45,000 bases of DNA from Symbiodinium natans (GCA_905221605.1 CAJNDS010002227.1:227501-272500), one strand, 5' to 3'; shown: positions 11,045 to 21,815, numbered from the stretch's first letter. Numbers and translations: made by a program. The notes: a model not told the origin generated them from the sequence alone.

Positions 11045-12720
11045 CTTGGCTTAGGGCCGCCCGTTTTTTTTTCCCACCTTGACTGAGGACACCCCTGAGC
11101 CTTGGGCCTTAGATGGGTTTAGGAGGTGGGGGGATTGGTGGTTGGTTGTTTTTTTTTTGTTTTGTTAAAGGGATTGTTGTGCAGATTCCTCTCGGAAGCA
11201 CCTTCCAAAAATGTGCTCCTGAGCCTGAAATGGATTTAGGACGAGCGTGCAGGAATGCATGATGCATGCATGTGCCTTGGTTTGGGGCCGCCTTTTTTTT
11301 TTTTTTGCCACTGTGTGTGTGTGTGTGGGGTGTTGTTGTTGATGGAGGGTCTTGGTTGCTTCTGGTGGTGCTGCACGTGTGCGCCTTGACTAAGGACACT
11401 CCTGAGCCTTGGATGGTTTGGGATGCGCGAAGTTTGGTTGTTGGTGGTCGGTTGGTTTGTTGTTCGTTTTTTTTTTTCAGGGCCAATGCGTGGTCGCGTT
11501 TCTGTGGTGTGTTTGTTGTTTTCGGGTCTTGGTTGTTTAACTGTACTTCACGCATGCGCCTTGACTAAGGACACCCCTGAATCTTGGCGGGGGTTGGGAT
11601 GTGTTGGGTTTGTTTGTTGGTTGTCGGTTGGTCAGCTGTTCGATGTTTCGTAGCGTGCGTGCGTGGTTTTGTGTCTTGGGTGGCTGTTTACTATACCGCA
11701 CGCGTGCGCCTTGACTAAGGACACTCCTGAATCTTGGAGGGGTTTGGGATGTGTCTGGTTTGATTTTGGTTGGCAGTTGGTCTGTTGTTCGATGTTTCGT
11801 CGTGTGCGTGCGTGGCTTTGGTGGCTGTGAGTCTTGGTTGTTTGCTGAGTTACTGCACGTATGCGCTGAGGCTAAGGACACTCCCGAGCCTTGGAAGGGT
11901 TTGGGATGTGTGGGGATTGGTTGCTGGTTGTCGGTTGGTCCGTTGGTTGCTGTTTCGTCGCGTGTATTGTGTGCAGACCTACTGCACGCATGCGCCTTGA
12001 CTAAGGACACTACTGAGCCTTGGATGATATGTGGGAGTTGGATGCTTGTCGTCGGTGTTTCTGTGGTTCGCTGTTGCTTCGTGGGCGTGCGTGGTTGTGT
12101 GCTTGTGGCGCGTTGCTTTTTGCACGTCTGGATTGTTTACTGGGCTGCTGCACGCATGCGCCTTGACTAAGGACACTCCTGAGCCTTGGATGGGTCGAGG
12201 ATGTGTGGGGATTGGACGTTGCTTGTTGTTGTTTTTTGTTTTTTTTTGCTGTTTTCGTGGTGTGCGTTCGTGGTTGTGTGTGGTGTGTGTTGTGTGAGAT
12301 GCGCTACCGCACGCGTACACCTTGACTGAGGAGACCCCTGAGCCTTAGATGGGTTAGGAGGTGGGGAGATTGGTGGTTGGTTGTTTGTTGATTTTTTTTT
12401 TAAGGGATTGTTGTGCAGATTCCTCTCGGAAGCACCTTCCAAAAATGTGCTCCTGAGCCTGAAATGGGTGCAGGAAGGCATGATGCATGCATGTGCCTTG
12501 GTTTGCGGCCGCCCGTTCTTTTTTTTCTTTTCCACCTTGACTGAGGACACCCCTGAGCCTTGGGCCTTAGATGGGTTTAGGAAGTGGGGGCATTGGTGGT
12601 TGGTTTTTTTTTTTTAAGGGATTGTTGTGCAGATTCCTCTCGGAAGCACCTTCCAAAACTGTGCTCCTGAGCCTTGGATGGCTGTAGGATGCGCGTGCAG
12701 GAATGCATGTGCCTGTGAGT
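11045..12720 (+). repeat. 5' tandem-repeat region of the LINE
   Basis: Around nine diverged copies of a core reading CCTTGACTAAGGACACTCCT, followed by GAGCCTTGGATGG, occur at about 11078, 11384, 11560, 11710, 11866, 11996, 12162, 12320 and 12534, mostly 130-176 bp apart. A second unit containing TTGTGCAGATTCCTCTCGGA occurs three times near 11170, 12408 and 12622. Repeated 5' units like this often act as internal promoters in LINEs; that role here is inference. Open frames within it are GT-rich chance readings. Confidence 0.75.
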
Positions 12721-12936
12721 GTTCAGAGAATGTTTTGGGTATGGTTCTGCAATGACCGAAAAAGATCATGGAAGTTGCGCCTTAACCAAGCTTGCAGTGA
12801 CTCATGACGACCAGCAAGTACATTTGAGGGCTTGCAACTTGTTGAAAGATCATGAGCCGCGTTGCTTGTGACATTGAAGGCTCTTGGCCTGTTTCGGTAG
12901 TTTTTGGGCGTTTTCGTGGGAAGGTAGGGTAGATCC

Positions 12937-13785
12937 ATGGATCGCGAAGCCATCTGCAGAGTCAATGCTGCTGTTGAGTGCTTCTTACACCAACTTGAGA
13001 TTGAGCATGTTGGCCGAGATCATTTCACACCGCAATCCTATGAGATTGACCCATGTCATCCCCACGAAGCTACTGCAGAAGATTCTTCTTCTTCACGTAG
13101 CAGGTCCCGTTCACCTTTGCCGAGATTGAGGAACGCAACCTGTACTCAAGCGTCAAGTGTCGTGAATGTACTCCCCGATGCGATCCATGAGCTCCTAGCG
13201 AAAAAGCTTGAGGACTTTAAGCAGGAAATCTTTGCGCATGTCAAGGTCACAATCCCCGAGGTTGTGGCTAGTCTCGTCAACGCTGAGCCTCGTGTAGAGC
13301 CAAGTGCAGTTGAAGAGACCTCGCAAAAGGTTTGGGACTCCGGCGCGAAAGAGTCGCTAGCCCATGACCTCCAGGTTTTGAAGACAGACTCGGCCATCTT
13401 GAAAGCGTTAGACAATGTCTGCTCAAAGCTTGCGGAGCTAGGAGGAAATCACCGTTCAAATATCACTGCCACGTTTCACCCAATGCCTCCCATTGTTTCA
13501 GCAGCAGCCCTCCATGCAAAAGTTGAGGCTGCTGGAATTAAGGTGTTAAAGAAAGGCGAGCCGAATGCGAGAATGCCTTATGGAGAGGTGGGTGGACAGA
13601 AAGGTCAGCCCAGTGTTTCGATTACTTTTTCGCCGTCAGTAAAGCTGACAGTACAAGTTCACAGCCGCTTGGTCCAAGTGGTGCTGAAGGGGCGTAGGTC
13701 TTGCTTCACGCATGACATTTTGAGAAAGCTTTTGCCTTTCTTTGGGCCTGTTTCCACGCTTATGAGTCCCACCAGTGAAGCGTGA
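12937..13785 (+). CDS. LINE ORF1 protein, 282 aa
   Basis: A 282-residue plus-strand protein lies 264 bp before ORF2. An Arg/Ser tract (SSSSRSRSRSP) near residue 55 and a basic, helical remainder suggest a nucleic-acid-binding or chaperone-like ORF1 protein, as in other LINEs. I see no zinc knuckle or RRM motif that I can name. The role is inferred from position. Start: first in-frame ATG after the tandem repeats. Confidence 0.7.
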   Translation: MDREAICRVNAAVECFLHQLEIEHVGRDHFTPQSYEIDPCHPHEATAEDSSSSRSRSRSPLPRLRNATCTQASSVVNVLPDAIHELLAKKLEDFKQEIFAHVKVTIPEVVASLVNAEPRVEPSAVEETSQKVWDSGAKESLAHDLQVLKTDSAILKALDNVCSKLAELGGNHRSNITATFHPMPPIVSAAALHAKVEAAGIKVLKKGEPNARMPYGEVGGQKGQPSVSITFSPSVKLTVQVHSRLVQVVLKGRRSCFTHDILRKLLPFFGPVSTLMSPTSEA

Positions 13786-14049
13786 GGCTCGTTTCAACTT
13801 CTACTCGAGACCGCTTGCACCTAATTTGAATACTTAATTTGTCGATGTGGAACACCACATGAATGTACCATGGGACGCGGTATGTGAAATTGGCAGCGAG
13901 CCGTTCCTAGATCTGGTTCTTCAACCGCTAGACTTTGCCCGTGAAGTGGTGTTATTGAAGATTTGTGCCTTGCACTCATTTTTTTTCTCTCGCCTTCATG
14001 AGGTTTTTTACGCCCGGGGCTTTTTTACCTTTCAGCCTTAATTGCAGCC

Positions 14050-17000
14050 ATGGACGATTCGATACAACTGTGTATCCAAGAGCTTCGCCATATCTGGTCG
14101 GACTGGCTGGCCAGTGTGCCGAAAAGAATGGAGGTCAACGCTGCCCTCAAAGATATTCGGGGGCTCTTTGAGTTAGCCCCGCAAAACCCTGGGAACCTAG
14201 CCTCCAATGGACAATCCCGTTTTTTGAGACTGGCAAAGCTTTCTGAATTTGTTTCTGCGTTAAAGGGTTTCTTGAAGCACGTGGCCATTCCAAGTGCTGC
14301 ACGCAGCACCACAAGCAGAGTGGCAATTGAATCGCCCTACATGGGAGGCACCTTGGTGGACCAATATGAACATAAGCAGGAAGGGTTCCAATGTTCTGAG
14401 CTCACCTTTGCTGTCCTAAATCCGGGGCGCTTGGGGTTGAGCCGCATTGCTAGTGAAGAACTCCTCTTATGGCGGCTCTTCCACATTTGCTCCGTTTTAG
14501 TGGACAAGAACATACAGGTTTGTATCCTTCCTGGGGCCAGGTGGCCCCCCGGAGCGGAAATTCCTGCAGGCTTCCCTTTTGAGTGGCTTGGTCTGCAAAC
14601 TACCTCATGGGAAGCAGTGGGTGTACTTGTTGCGTCAGAACTGCGTTTAGAAGTTTCTGTCATGGAAGACATGGGTTCCCCAGTGATCCTCTGGCTGATG
14701 TTCCGTGGCCAACGTTGGCAGCGACAGGGTCCTGCTCTTATTCTGGGAGCCATCTATCCCAAACCAGGGGGTGACTTACAGACTTGGCGGCAAATTCTTT
14801 CTGAATTCGACATTATCAAGACGAAATACCCTTCATCCAGAATTGTAATTGCAGGTGATGGCAACGTTCATCTGCAAGGTCTTGTTCACCACTCACCAGA
14901 ATGCAGCTGTCTACATTGCTGCCAAAGGCTCAATGACAAACTCATACAGCTGGAAATTGAATCCCGTAACCTGGTAGCATGCAACCCGCATTTCCCGACG
15001 CATGTCAGTGGGACGATTATCGACCTCGTCCTAACTGACAGGTGCCAACCCTTACCAGTTGATGTAGTCCAAGAGGACATTGGAGCGTCTGATCATTTCA
15101 TGGTTATCTCACGCTGCCCCGTATCTTTGCAGGCGTCCTTTGAATCATCTGTTGGGCGAGTCATTTGGTCCCAATCGAATGAGTGGGATGAGGCGCTAGC
15201 TTCGGCAGAGTCCTCATTTGCATTGGCTGCCTTGATTACTAATGACGTGCAAGTTGAGATTGCAGCAAACAAGCACTGTTTGTTGCCTAAGCGTAAGCGG
15301 GATTTGCTTGACGCCGCTGCTTGGATTAGGGAAGTTTTGGTTTGTTTTACAGGGCATTGCGGGGGACTTACCCGTGTTCGCGGAGTCGCCGGTCAAAAGA
15401 ATCGGTGGCCACAGAGAGTGCCTAAAGTCTGTGACTTCCAGAACTATGACCAATACAAGGCAGCTGTGAAGCAATTTGATGACCAAACCAAGGCGGCCAC
15501 TGTAAGCAGATATTTGTCGCTCCTGACATCTCAACCTAATCAGGCGAAAGCCTTTCTTTCTTCATGGTTCAAGAAGGACCGTGATTTTGGGTATGCTTTG
15601 GCTGAGCCTAACACTGGTGCAGTTTCAGGGGTGCAACAAACTATTTCTGCTATCCAGCATGATTTGCTGGGAAGAGCGGACAATGATTTCTATCAGGATC
15701 CAGAATGTGAGCGTGCACTTGAACAGAGTGTTCGCACCATTCACAGGCACAAAGCTGTGCCGAGAGGCATTCCAGGTCTTGCGGATGCCCCTGAAAGCAA
15801 CACGGCAGTCAACGCAGCCCCTTATTCATGGCAAGAACTTGAGGAAGTGCAACGGTCTTTCCGTCTGCGCAAACAAAGTTATCGATGCGCTCTGGCAGCT
15901 GCCAAGACGAGCTGTCCCCCAGCTAAGGCTCTCAATTTGGCTTTGGTTAACTTAGCTAGGGAGTGTGAGTTAACTTCCTCGCTTTGGTGTGAAAGACGCA
16001 TCACGCCCATTCGCAAGGCTGGGCCTAGAGTAGTCCGAAAGGTCACTAATCTCAGACCAATAAGTGTCGTCTCAGACATGGCTGCAGTTCAAGATGGGCT
16101 CTGGCTCGGACGTTGCAAGAAGATCTTAGAGGACTTCACTGGCGCAGCGCAACTGGGGGGCAAGTTTGAGACAGTGGCAATCGTTTTAGCGGTAATACTA
16201 CACGCACAAATCCGGCACTCACAAGGGCTCCATACATATCTGCTCTTTGCAGACATACAATCCGCCTATGATGCTACGGATCATAATGCAATGCTGCTCG
16301 CAGCTTTTCATGCAGGAGTGGTGGGTACAGAGTGGTTGTTACTCTGGGACTTCCTTCACATGGACTCTGCTGTCCTCTCCCTTGGTGGGGTAGTATCAGA
16401 CGCGATGTCTTTCAGGGCGGGCCTTCCACAAGGCAAGCGCTTTGCTGTTCACATCTTGACGGCTTTCATGAAGCTCCTTCAGCAAATTCTTTCTTCTGTT
16501 TGCCAACCCTCCAATTCGGTCCTGCCTAGTTTTGCAGCCGATGCTATTGCAGGGTTGTGGACGACTCTCACGCCTGTCCCAGAACTCTGTCGCCTTGAAC
16601 CATTAAACGAAGGGCCAGCCATTGTAGCTAGACTTCAAAGGCTGATGTTGCAGGGTTGGGATCAACGCCTGATTCGGCGAGTGGCCATCCATGATCTTGG
16701 CCGGTTAAATTCCATCGATGAAAGAGTGCAGATCCTGGAGAACTTGGGCCACTCGCCCCTGGGGCCTCTCCTCTTTATAGACGATGTGGTTGCACCGTTT
16801 CCTTCTTGCACCGAGGTCTGCAAGGCGGCAACTGAGGGTTTGGACTTGTTTGCACACACTGTTCGTGCCAAGTTTAATATGGGACCGTCAAAGACTGCCA
16901 TCATGCCCTGCTATGACGCTCCTGACGTCCCCTTGGTTGACATTGCGTGTGAAACGTATAAGTTGTTAGGGGTCCAGCTTGAACGTGGTCTTTCCTTGGA

Positions 17001-18042
17001 AATGCGCCTTGCCCATATCTTAAAAGTGGGGAATGCTCTCTTCCAGGAGCTTATGACCATGGCTAAGCAGGCAGGCTTTCCACCCCCGGTTTTGGCAGTT
17101 GCCATCACTGAACGGGTCGAACCCGTCATTCTCTACGCCGCCGAGCTCCTGCCCTTGGTCCCCAACGCATACTCACAGCTGAACAGGCTGCAGGCTGACT
17201 GGGCGAAACAAATTCTAGCAGGCAAAGCAGGGTCTGCCATACGCGGGCCTCTTGCAGTGGCCACTGTTGGCTGGCATTTTAGGTTGGGCACTAAGGCCAA
17301 ATTACGAGCTTTGGCTTATTTGGCCAAAATCAGCATTCTACCACAAGATCACCCAGTGTATCGTATGGTGACTATGGCCGAATCCATTCACAATGGTACT
17401 TGGTTGCACATGACTCGTGACCTTCTGGAGCAGTGCGGAGGAATTCCGCCTCTGCAGGACTCTGGTGTTTGCACGCTGGAAGAAATGGAACTGGCCAGAT
17501 CCTGTAAGGCCTTACGGAAAACTTTGCTGCAGCGTTACAAACGTTTAGTGTTGACTCCTCGCCTTAGTGCCTTGGACCTGACGGAATTCGCAGCTTCCGC
17601 CACTAAGGTTTTGGCAGGTCTTAACCTGAGGTACATAGACCTTTGCCCAGTTCGCGCTTGCCAAGGGTGGGATGTATTGTTGGGATGTGTCCCTGATAAG
17701 CTGTGGGATTCTGTTGAGCTGTGGAGCTTTACTCGGTTGACGGGACTGTGGCCGCTTCGCCTGTTGCTGGCGACTCCAGGACACGAAGATACGCTTTTGC
17801 TGAAGCCGTGTCCCTTCTGTCAGGCCGTAGAAGCTACGTTGCAACACTGTTTGCAAGCTTGTCCGGGCACCTGTGACCTGTTTGGGGCTTCTGGCCTATC
17901 CCAGTTTGTCACACGCCGAACGCCTGACTTCATCTCCATCCTCTTCCACTCCACCACATCTATGGAAGTGGACGAACTTAGGATCCGTTATGTGGCTGAG
18001 GTCATCAGAATTGGTATTCTGAGACATGTAGATGACGACTGA
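14050..18042 (+). CDS. LINE ORF2: AP endonuclease-reverse transcriptase, 1330 aa
   Basis: The N-terminal third is an exonuclease-endonuclease-phosphatase domain: GDGN at about 269-272, SGTIIDLVLTD near 320, and SDH at 347-349. It would nick target DNA. The reverse transcriptase follows, with FADIQSAYD (Asp735), AGLPQGK (790-796) and the catalytic FIDD (909-912) in place of the common YxDD. Near the C-terminus is a cysteine/histidine cluster, CPFC...HCLQAC (1254-1271), a putative RNA-binding finger. No RNase H domain was recognised. The ATG context is GCAGCCATGG and the reading frame is uninterrupted. Confidence 0.92.
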   Translation: MDDSIQLCIQELRHIWSDWLASVPKRMEVNAALKDIRGLFELAPQNPGNLASNGQSRFLRLAKLSEFVSALKGFLKHVAIPSAARSTTSRVAIESPYMGGTLVDQYEHKQEGFQCSELTFAVLNPGRLGLSRIASEELLLWRLFHICSVLVDKNIQVCILPGARWPPGAEIPAGFPFEWLGLQTTSWEAVGVLVASELRLEVSVMEDMGSPVILWLMFRGQRWQRQGPALILGAIYPKPGGDLQTWRQILSEFDIIKTKYPSSRIVIAGDGNVHLQGLVHHSPECSCLHCCQRLNDKLIQLEIESRNLVACNPHFPTHVSGTIIDLVLTDRCQPLPVDVVQEDIGASDHFMVISRCPVSLQASFESSVGRVIWSQSNEWDEALASAESSFALAALITNDVQVEIAANKHCLLPKRKRDLLDAAAWIREVLVCFTGHCGGLTRVRGVAGQKNRWPQRVPKVCDFQNYDQYKAAVKQFDDQTKAATVSRYLSLLTSQPNQAKAFLSSWFKKDRDFGYALAEPNTGAVSGVQQTISAIQHDLLGRADNDFYQDPECERALEQSVRTIHRHKAVPRGIPGLADAPESNTAVNAAPYSWQELEEVQRSFRLRKQSYRCALAAAKTSCPPAKALNLALVNLARECELTSSLWCERRITPIRKAGPRVVRKVTNLRPISVVSDMAAVQDGLWLGRCKKILEDFTGAAQLGGKFETVAIVLAVILHAQIRHSQGLHTYLLFADIQSAYDATDHNAMLLAAFHAGVVGTEWLLLWDFLHMDSAVLSLGGVVSDAMSFRAGLPQGKRFAVHILTAFMKLLQQILSSVCQPSNSVLPSFAADAIAGLWTTLTPVPELCRLEPLNEGPAIVARLQRLMLQGWDQRLIRRVAIHDLGRLNSIDERVQILENLGHSPLGPLLFIDDVVAPFPSCTEVCKAATEGLDLFAHTVRAKFNMGPSKTAIMPCYDAPDVPLVDIACETYKLLGVQLERGLSLEMRLAHILKVGNALFQELMTMAKQAGFPPPVLAVAITERVEPVILYAAELLPLVPNAYSQLNRLQADWAKQILAGKAGSAIRGPLAVATVGWHFRLGTKAKLRALAYLAKISILPQDHPVYRMVTMAESIHNGTWLHMTRDLLEQCGGIPPLQDSGVCTLEEMELARSCKALRKTLLQRYKRLVLTPRLSALDLTEFAASATKVLAGLNLRYIDLCPVRACQGWDVLLGCVPDKLWDSVELWSFTRLTGLWPLRLLLATPGHEDTLLLKPCPFCQAVEATLQHCLQACPGTCDLFGASGLSQFVTRRTPDFISILFHSTTSMEVDELRIRYVAEVIRIGILRHVDDD

Positions 18043-18154
18043 AAGACTGCTACGCCTTGTGCGTTGCAACGACCTGCCATTGCAAAATGGAGGTACCGCG
18101 CAACCCACTTTCCCTCCCTCTCAATTGCCTGTAGGCAGTTTGAGCGAGTTGAAG

Positions 18155-18177
18155 TGTAAGCGATGTAAGCGATGTAG
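18155..18177 (+). repeat. Probable 3' tail of the LINE
   Basis: Two tandem copies of TGTAAGCGA followed by TGTAG close the 3' region, about 110 bp after the ORF2 stop. Short tandem tails of this kind mark the 3' end of several LINE groups. Beyond it, host-type sequence and TTTAGGG repeats resume. Confidence 0.5.
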
Positions 18178-18203
18178 TTCAGGCAAAAACCCAAAAAAAT
18201 GCC

Positions 18204-18285
18204 GGTGTCCGGAAAGCAGGTCTATGGCACTTCATGACAGCCCTTCACCAGCTTGACCTGGGTAGGCACCTGCTTTCCGGACACC
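18204..18285. repeat. 18-bp perfect inverted repeat around an exon-like loop
   Basis: GGTGTCCGGAAAGCAGGT (18204-18221) is exactly complemented at 18268-18285. The 46-base loop on the plus strand reads LWHFMTALHQLDLG between an AG acceptor (AAAGCAG|G) and a GT donor (CTGG|GTAGG). Whether this is an exon enclosed by paired intron sequence is unknown. Confidence 0.6.
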
Positions 18286-18476
18286 TGAACCCCAAAGGGC
18301 CATGTAACTGAGTTTAGGGTTTATGGGTTTTGGGGTTTAGGGTTTAGGGTTTAGGGTTTAGGGTTTAGGGTCTAGGGTCTAGGGTTTAGGGTTTAGGGTT
18401 TAGGGTTTAGGGTTGAGGGGGTCTAGGGTTTAGGGTAAAGGTCCATGTACCTCAGTTGGTCACATCTCTAAGCTGC

Positions 18477-18512
18477 GGTCCCTTTTGGAGCACCTATTTC
18501 CAAAAAGGGACC
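18477..18512. repeat. Hairpin GGTCCCTTTTGGA / TCCAAAAAGGGACC
   Basis: Near-perfect 13-bp arms with a short loop. Wider partial symmetry (CTCAGTT...ACATCTC against GAACTGAGATGT) suggests a compact inverted-repeat element of about 100 bp at 18440-18540. Confidence 0.5.
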
Positions 18513-18672
18513 AGAAACTAGAGAACTGAGATGTTTGGGATTGCAGTGGTATGCACTTGGCCCCAACACCTACACCCTAAACCCTAAACCTTAAACCCTG
18601 AACCCTAAACCCTAAACCCTAAACCCTGAACCCTAAACCCTAAACCCTAAACCCTAACCCGCTACTCTTGAC

Positions 18673-18751
18673 TCAATCTGGCAAGGGAGGCGCCATCATG
18701 TCCACCTCTCGCTCGAAGGCGTCCGGGTATCTCCGCATCTGAGATTCGCCC
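18673..18751 (-). CDS. Desaturase terminal exon with stop
   Basis: The acceptor is CCAAGGAG|G. The exon reads GESQMRRYPDAFEREVDMM then APPLPD and TGA. Third positions are mostly G or C. The stop lies about 0.5 kb from the 3' end of the neighbouring LINE, which runs on the other strand, so the two are convergent. Confidence 0.85.
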
Positions 18752-21700
18752 CTCCTTGGCGTCTGAGCCCCTGAACCCGAAGGGTTTAGGGTTTAGGGTT
18801 TAGGGTTCAGGGTTCAGGGTTTAGGGTTTAGGGTTTAGGGTTTAGGGTTTGGGCCCTAATCCCTAATACCCATCATCCTAAGGTCCTACATTCCACCGTC
18901 ATATAGCCCCCAGAAACCCTTAATCAAAGCGAAGCCCAAAGAAGCTCAAAACGAACTTGGCTTCGGGATGAGAGCCCCCCGACGACACATCCCCCCAGAG
19001 AGCAGGCAAGCAACATAGAGGGTTTAGGGTTTAGGGATTAGGGCTTGGGGTTTAGGGAGTGGGGTTTAGGGTTACTCTGGGGGGGGAGGGGGGGGGCGGG
19101 GTGGGGACAAATAAGTTCAGAATGCCTTTAGAGTTTTAGGATTTGAAGATTTAAGGTTCGGGGGTTAAGGGTTTGCGGTCCTTGCGTGTTCGTTCCGACT
19201 TTTTTGGGGGGGGCTTCGGGCTTTAGGGTTTATAGGGTTTATAGGGTTTATCGGGTTTATAGGGTTAATAGGGTTTAAGGTTTATAGGGTTTAGGGTTTA
19301 GTGTCTAGGGTCTAGGGTCTAGGGTTCAGGGTGTAGGGTTTAGGGTTTCGGGTCTCGGGATTCCTAAACCCTAAACCCTCTAGGGCTTAGGGGCTTTGCA
19401 GAGGGCCAAGATTCATGATGTCCAGGGTCTTCTTGAGGCGGACGAAGACATTCTCCTCTCTCGGCAATCTTAGGGTTTAGGGTTTAGGGTTTAGGGGTTA
19501 GGGTTTAGGGTTTAGGGTTTAGGGTTTCGGGTTTAGGGTTTAGGGTTTAGGGTGTAGAAACCCTAAACCGCTTCGAGTATGCGTGTAGGGTGAGGGCTTA
19601 GGGCACCAGGGCGCAGGGTCGGGAGGGAACCTTTGTCCCCCCCCCTCCCCCCCGCCCACCCCCACACTTCCCTTTGAGCGTCAGCTGCTCCGCGTGCAAG
19701 GCCCCTTGTGGGGGCATAAGCTTCTCTGACCCTAAACGCCCTAAAACCTTCTTCTTTGAGGAGGAAACTGTGTTCAAATCACGAAGGGTCTGGACCCCTA
19801 GCTGCCAGGAATATACTTGATGCAGAAGACCTCCTCAAGACCTATATGACCCTAAGCCACAATTCAGGAAAACACTTTCATGGACCCAACCCTAACCCCG
19901 AAAATCTGAACTACAAAGAACATTCTACAGAGACCTGAACCCTAAACCCTAAACCCTAAACCCTAAACCCTAAACCCTAAACCCTAAACCCTAAACCCTA
20001 AACCCTAAACCCTAAACCCTAAACCCTAAACCTTGCAGAACAAACTGCCAGCCACAGCCATGATCTCCTGAACATAGGGCACGCCGTACTTCTCACAGAT
20101 GCGTTTCAGCTCGGGCTGCCCCTTCCTCGTTTAGGGCCTAGGGTTTAGGGTTTAGGGTTTAGGGTTTAGGGCTTAGGGTTCTGGGTTTAGGGTTTAGGGT
20201 TTAAGGTTTAAGGTTTAGGGTTTAGGGGTTAGGGTCTAGGGGTTAGGGGTTAGGGTTTTGAGGCAGGCTTTGTGGGGCAGACTCACAGCCCTAAACTCTA
20301 CGCGCGAAGTAAATCCACCCACCTCACCCCTAAACCCTAAACCCTAAACCCTAAACCCTAAACCCTAAACCCTAAACCCTAAACCCTAAACCCTAAACCC
20401 TAAACCCCTAAACCCCTAAACCCTAAACCCTAAACCCTAAACCCTAAACCCTAAACCCTAAACCCTAAACCCTAAACCCTAAACCCTAAACCCTAAACCC
20501 TAAACCCTAAACCCTAAACCCTAAACCCTAAACCCTACCTAGAGGTCTGCGTATCAGGGCGATTTCCTTCGGGACGAGAAGAACCCAAAAAGGGTTTATG
20601 GTTCACATACCTGGCTGATTTGGTCTCCAAGGTTACCGTTTTTCTGGATCTAGGGCCTAAACCCTAAACCCTAAACCCTATAAACCCTAAACCCTAAACC
20701 CTAAGCCCTAGGCCCTAAGCCCTAAACCCTAAACCCTAAACCCTTGGGCTTAGGGGCGTATGCAAGGATTCGCCTCGCCATGGGCGCGAGCTCTGTTTGG
20801 CTTTGTGCTTCGCGCTCGTGCACCCACCAACAGCCCAAAAGCCGAAAACCCAAAACCCTAAACCCCAAACCCTAAACCCTAAATCCTCCTCTTAGCCAGG
20901 CATCTGGTACGCAAGCATTGAGAGGTCCGGCCAGCAATGGTGCTCAATCCTCGGCGAGGGAGGCTGGTGGGGACCTGGTTGCGGCGCTTGGGTTTGGGAG
21001 TGTAAGGTTCTTGGGTTTAGGGGTTCAGGGGTTTAGGGTTTAGGGTTTAGGGTTGAACCTGCCCAGCGTTGTCACGGATGACTCCTACCCAACACACTGC
21101 GAGCCTCTGAATGTTACTGATGGCAGCAAAAGGTTTGGAGGCTTGTGTGGGTCTCGGGTTCAGGGCCGTTGGGAGGTATGGTTAAGAGTTTAGGATTTAG
21201 GGTTTAGGGTTTCGGGTTTAGGGTTTAGGGTTGAAGTTAGGGGGTTTGGGTTTTGGAGTGCTTTGGTCGGCTCAAGACGCTTGGAGGGCTTAGGGTTGAG
21301 GGGCTCACCTTCCTAAACCCTAAACCCTAAACCCTAAACCCTGAACCCTAAACCCTAAACCCTAAACTCCAACAGGAGTAGTCTTTGGGAGGAGAATACG
21401 CAAGCAAGGCTCTGGTAGTTCAGCCAGCCGTGCATGAAGTCGTTCAAGTCGCCTCCTGCCAGAGGTTGAAGAGGTCTAGGGTTTAGGTTTAGGGGTTTAG
21501 GGTTTAGGGTTTAGGGTTTAGGGTTTAGGGTTTAGGGTTTAGGGTTTAGGGTTTAGGGTTTAGGGTTTAGGGTTTAGGGTTTAGGGTTAGGGTAATTAGG
21601 GTTAGGGTAATTAGGGTTGAGGGTTAAGGGGTACGGGTTAAGGGTTTAGGGTTTAGGGTTCCCCAAACAATTGTAGGCAGCAAAACGCCAAAGCAGCCGC

Positions 21701-21784
21701 AGTAACCATGAATGCCTTCATGACCTAAAACCCTAAACCCTAAACCCGGCGGGCTGATCCCTAAACCCTAAACCCTAAACCCTA

Positions 21785-21815
<31 letters not shown>

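Larger units (their letters stand above)
10340..18172 (+). mobile_element. Non-LTR retrotransposon (LINE), apparently intact
   Basis: This is the only long repeat-free block in the window. It holds a 5' tandem-repeat region, ORF1, ORF2 with endonuclease and reverse transcriptase, and a short 3' region ending in a tandem 9-mer. Both ORFs are open with no stop or frameshift, so the copy may be young. The 5' limit is not defined: 10340-11040 is unique sequence with no recognised content and may be flanking DNA. I could not identify a target-site duplication. Confidence 0.75.

Noticed and set aside
11109-12550. Many open frames of 76-157 codons on both strands
   Set aside because: They lie in the GT-rich tandem 5' region of the LINE and repeat with the unit; no protein family.
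14025-17856. Shorter open frames antisense or shifted to ORF2
   Set aside because: Shadows of the 1330-residue reverse transcriptase frame.
19668-19720. In-phase extra desaturase exon (LMPPQGALHAEQLTLKG)
   Set aside because: Splice sites and phase fit, but the family motif PYVQ-ENVFVRL joins directly across it.
21662-21723. Signal-peptide-like minus-strand start (MKAFMVTAAALAFCCLQLF)
   Set aside because: Attractive hydrophobic reading, but it lies inside a desaturase intron and nothing downstream supports a separate gene.
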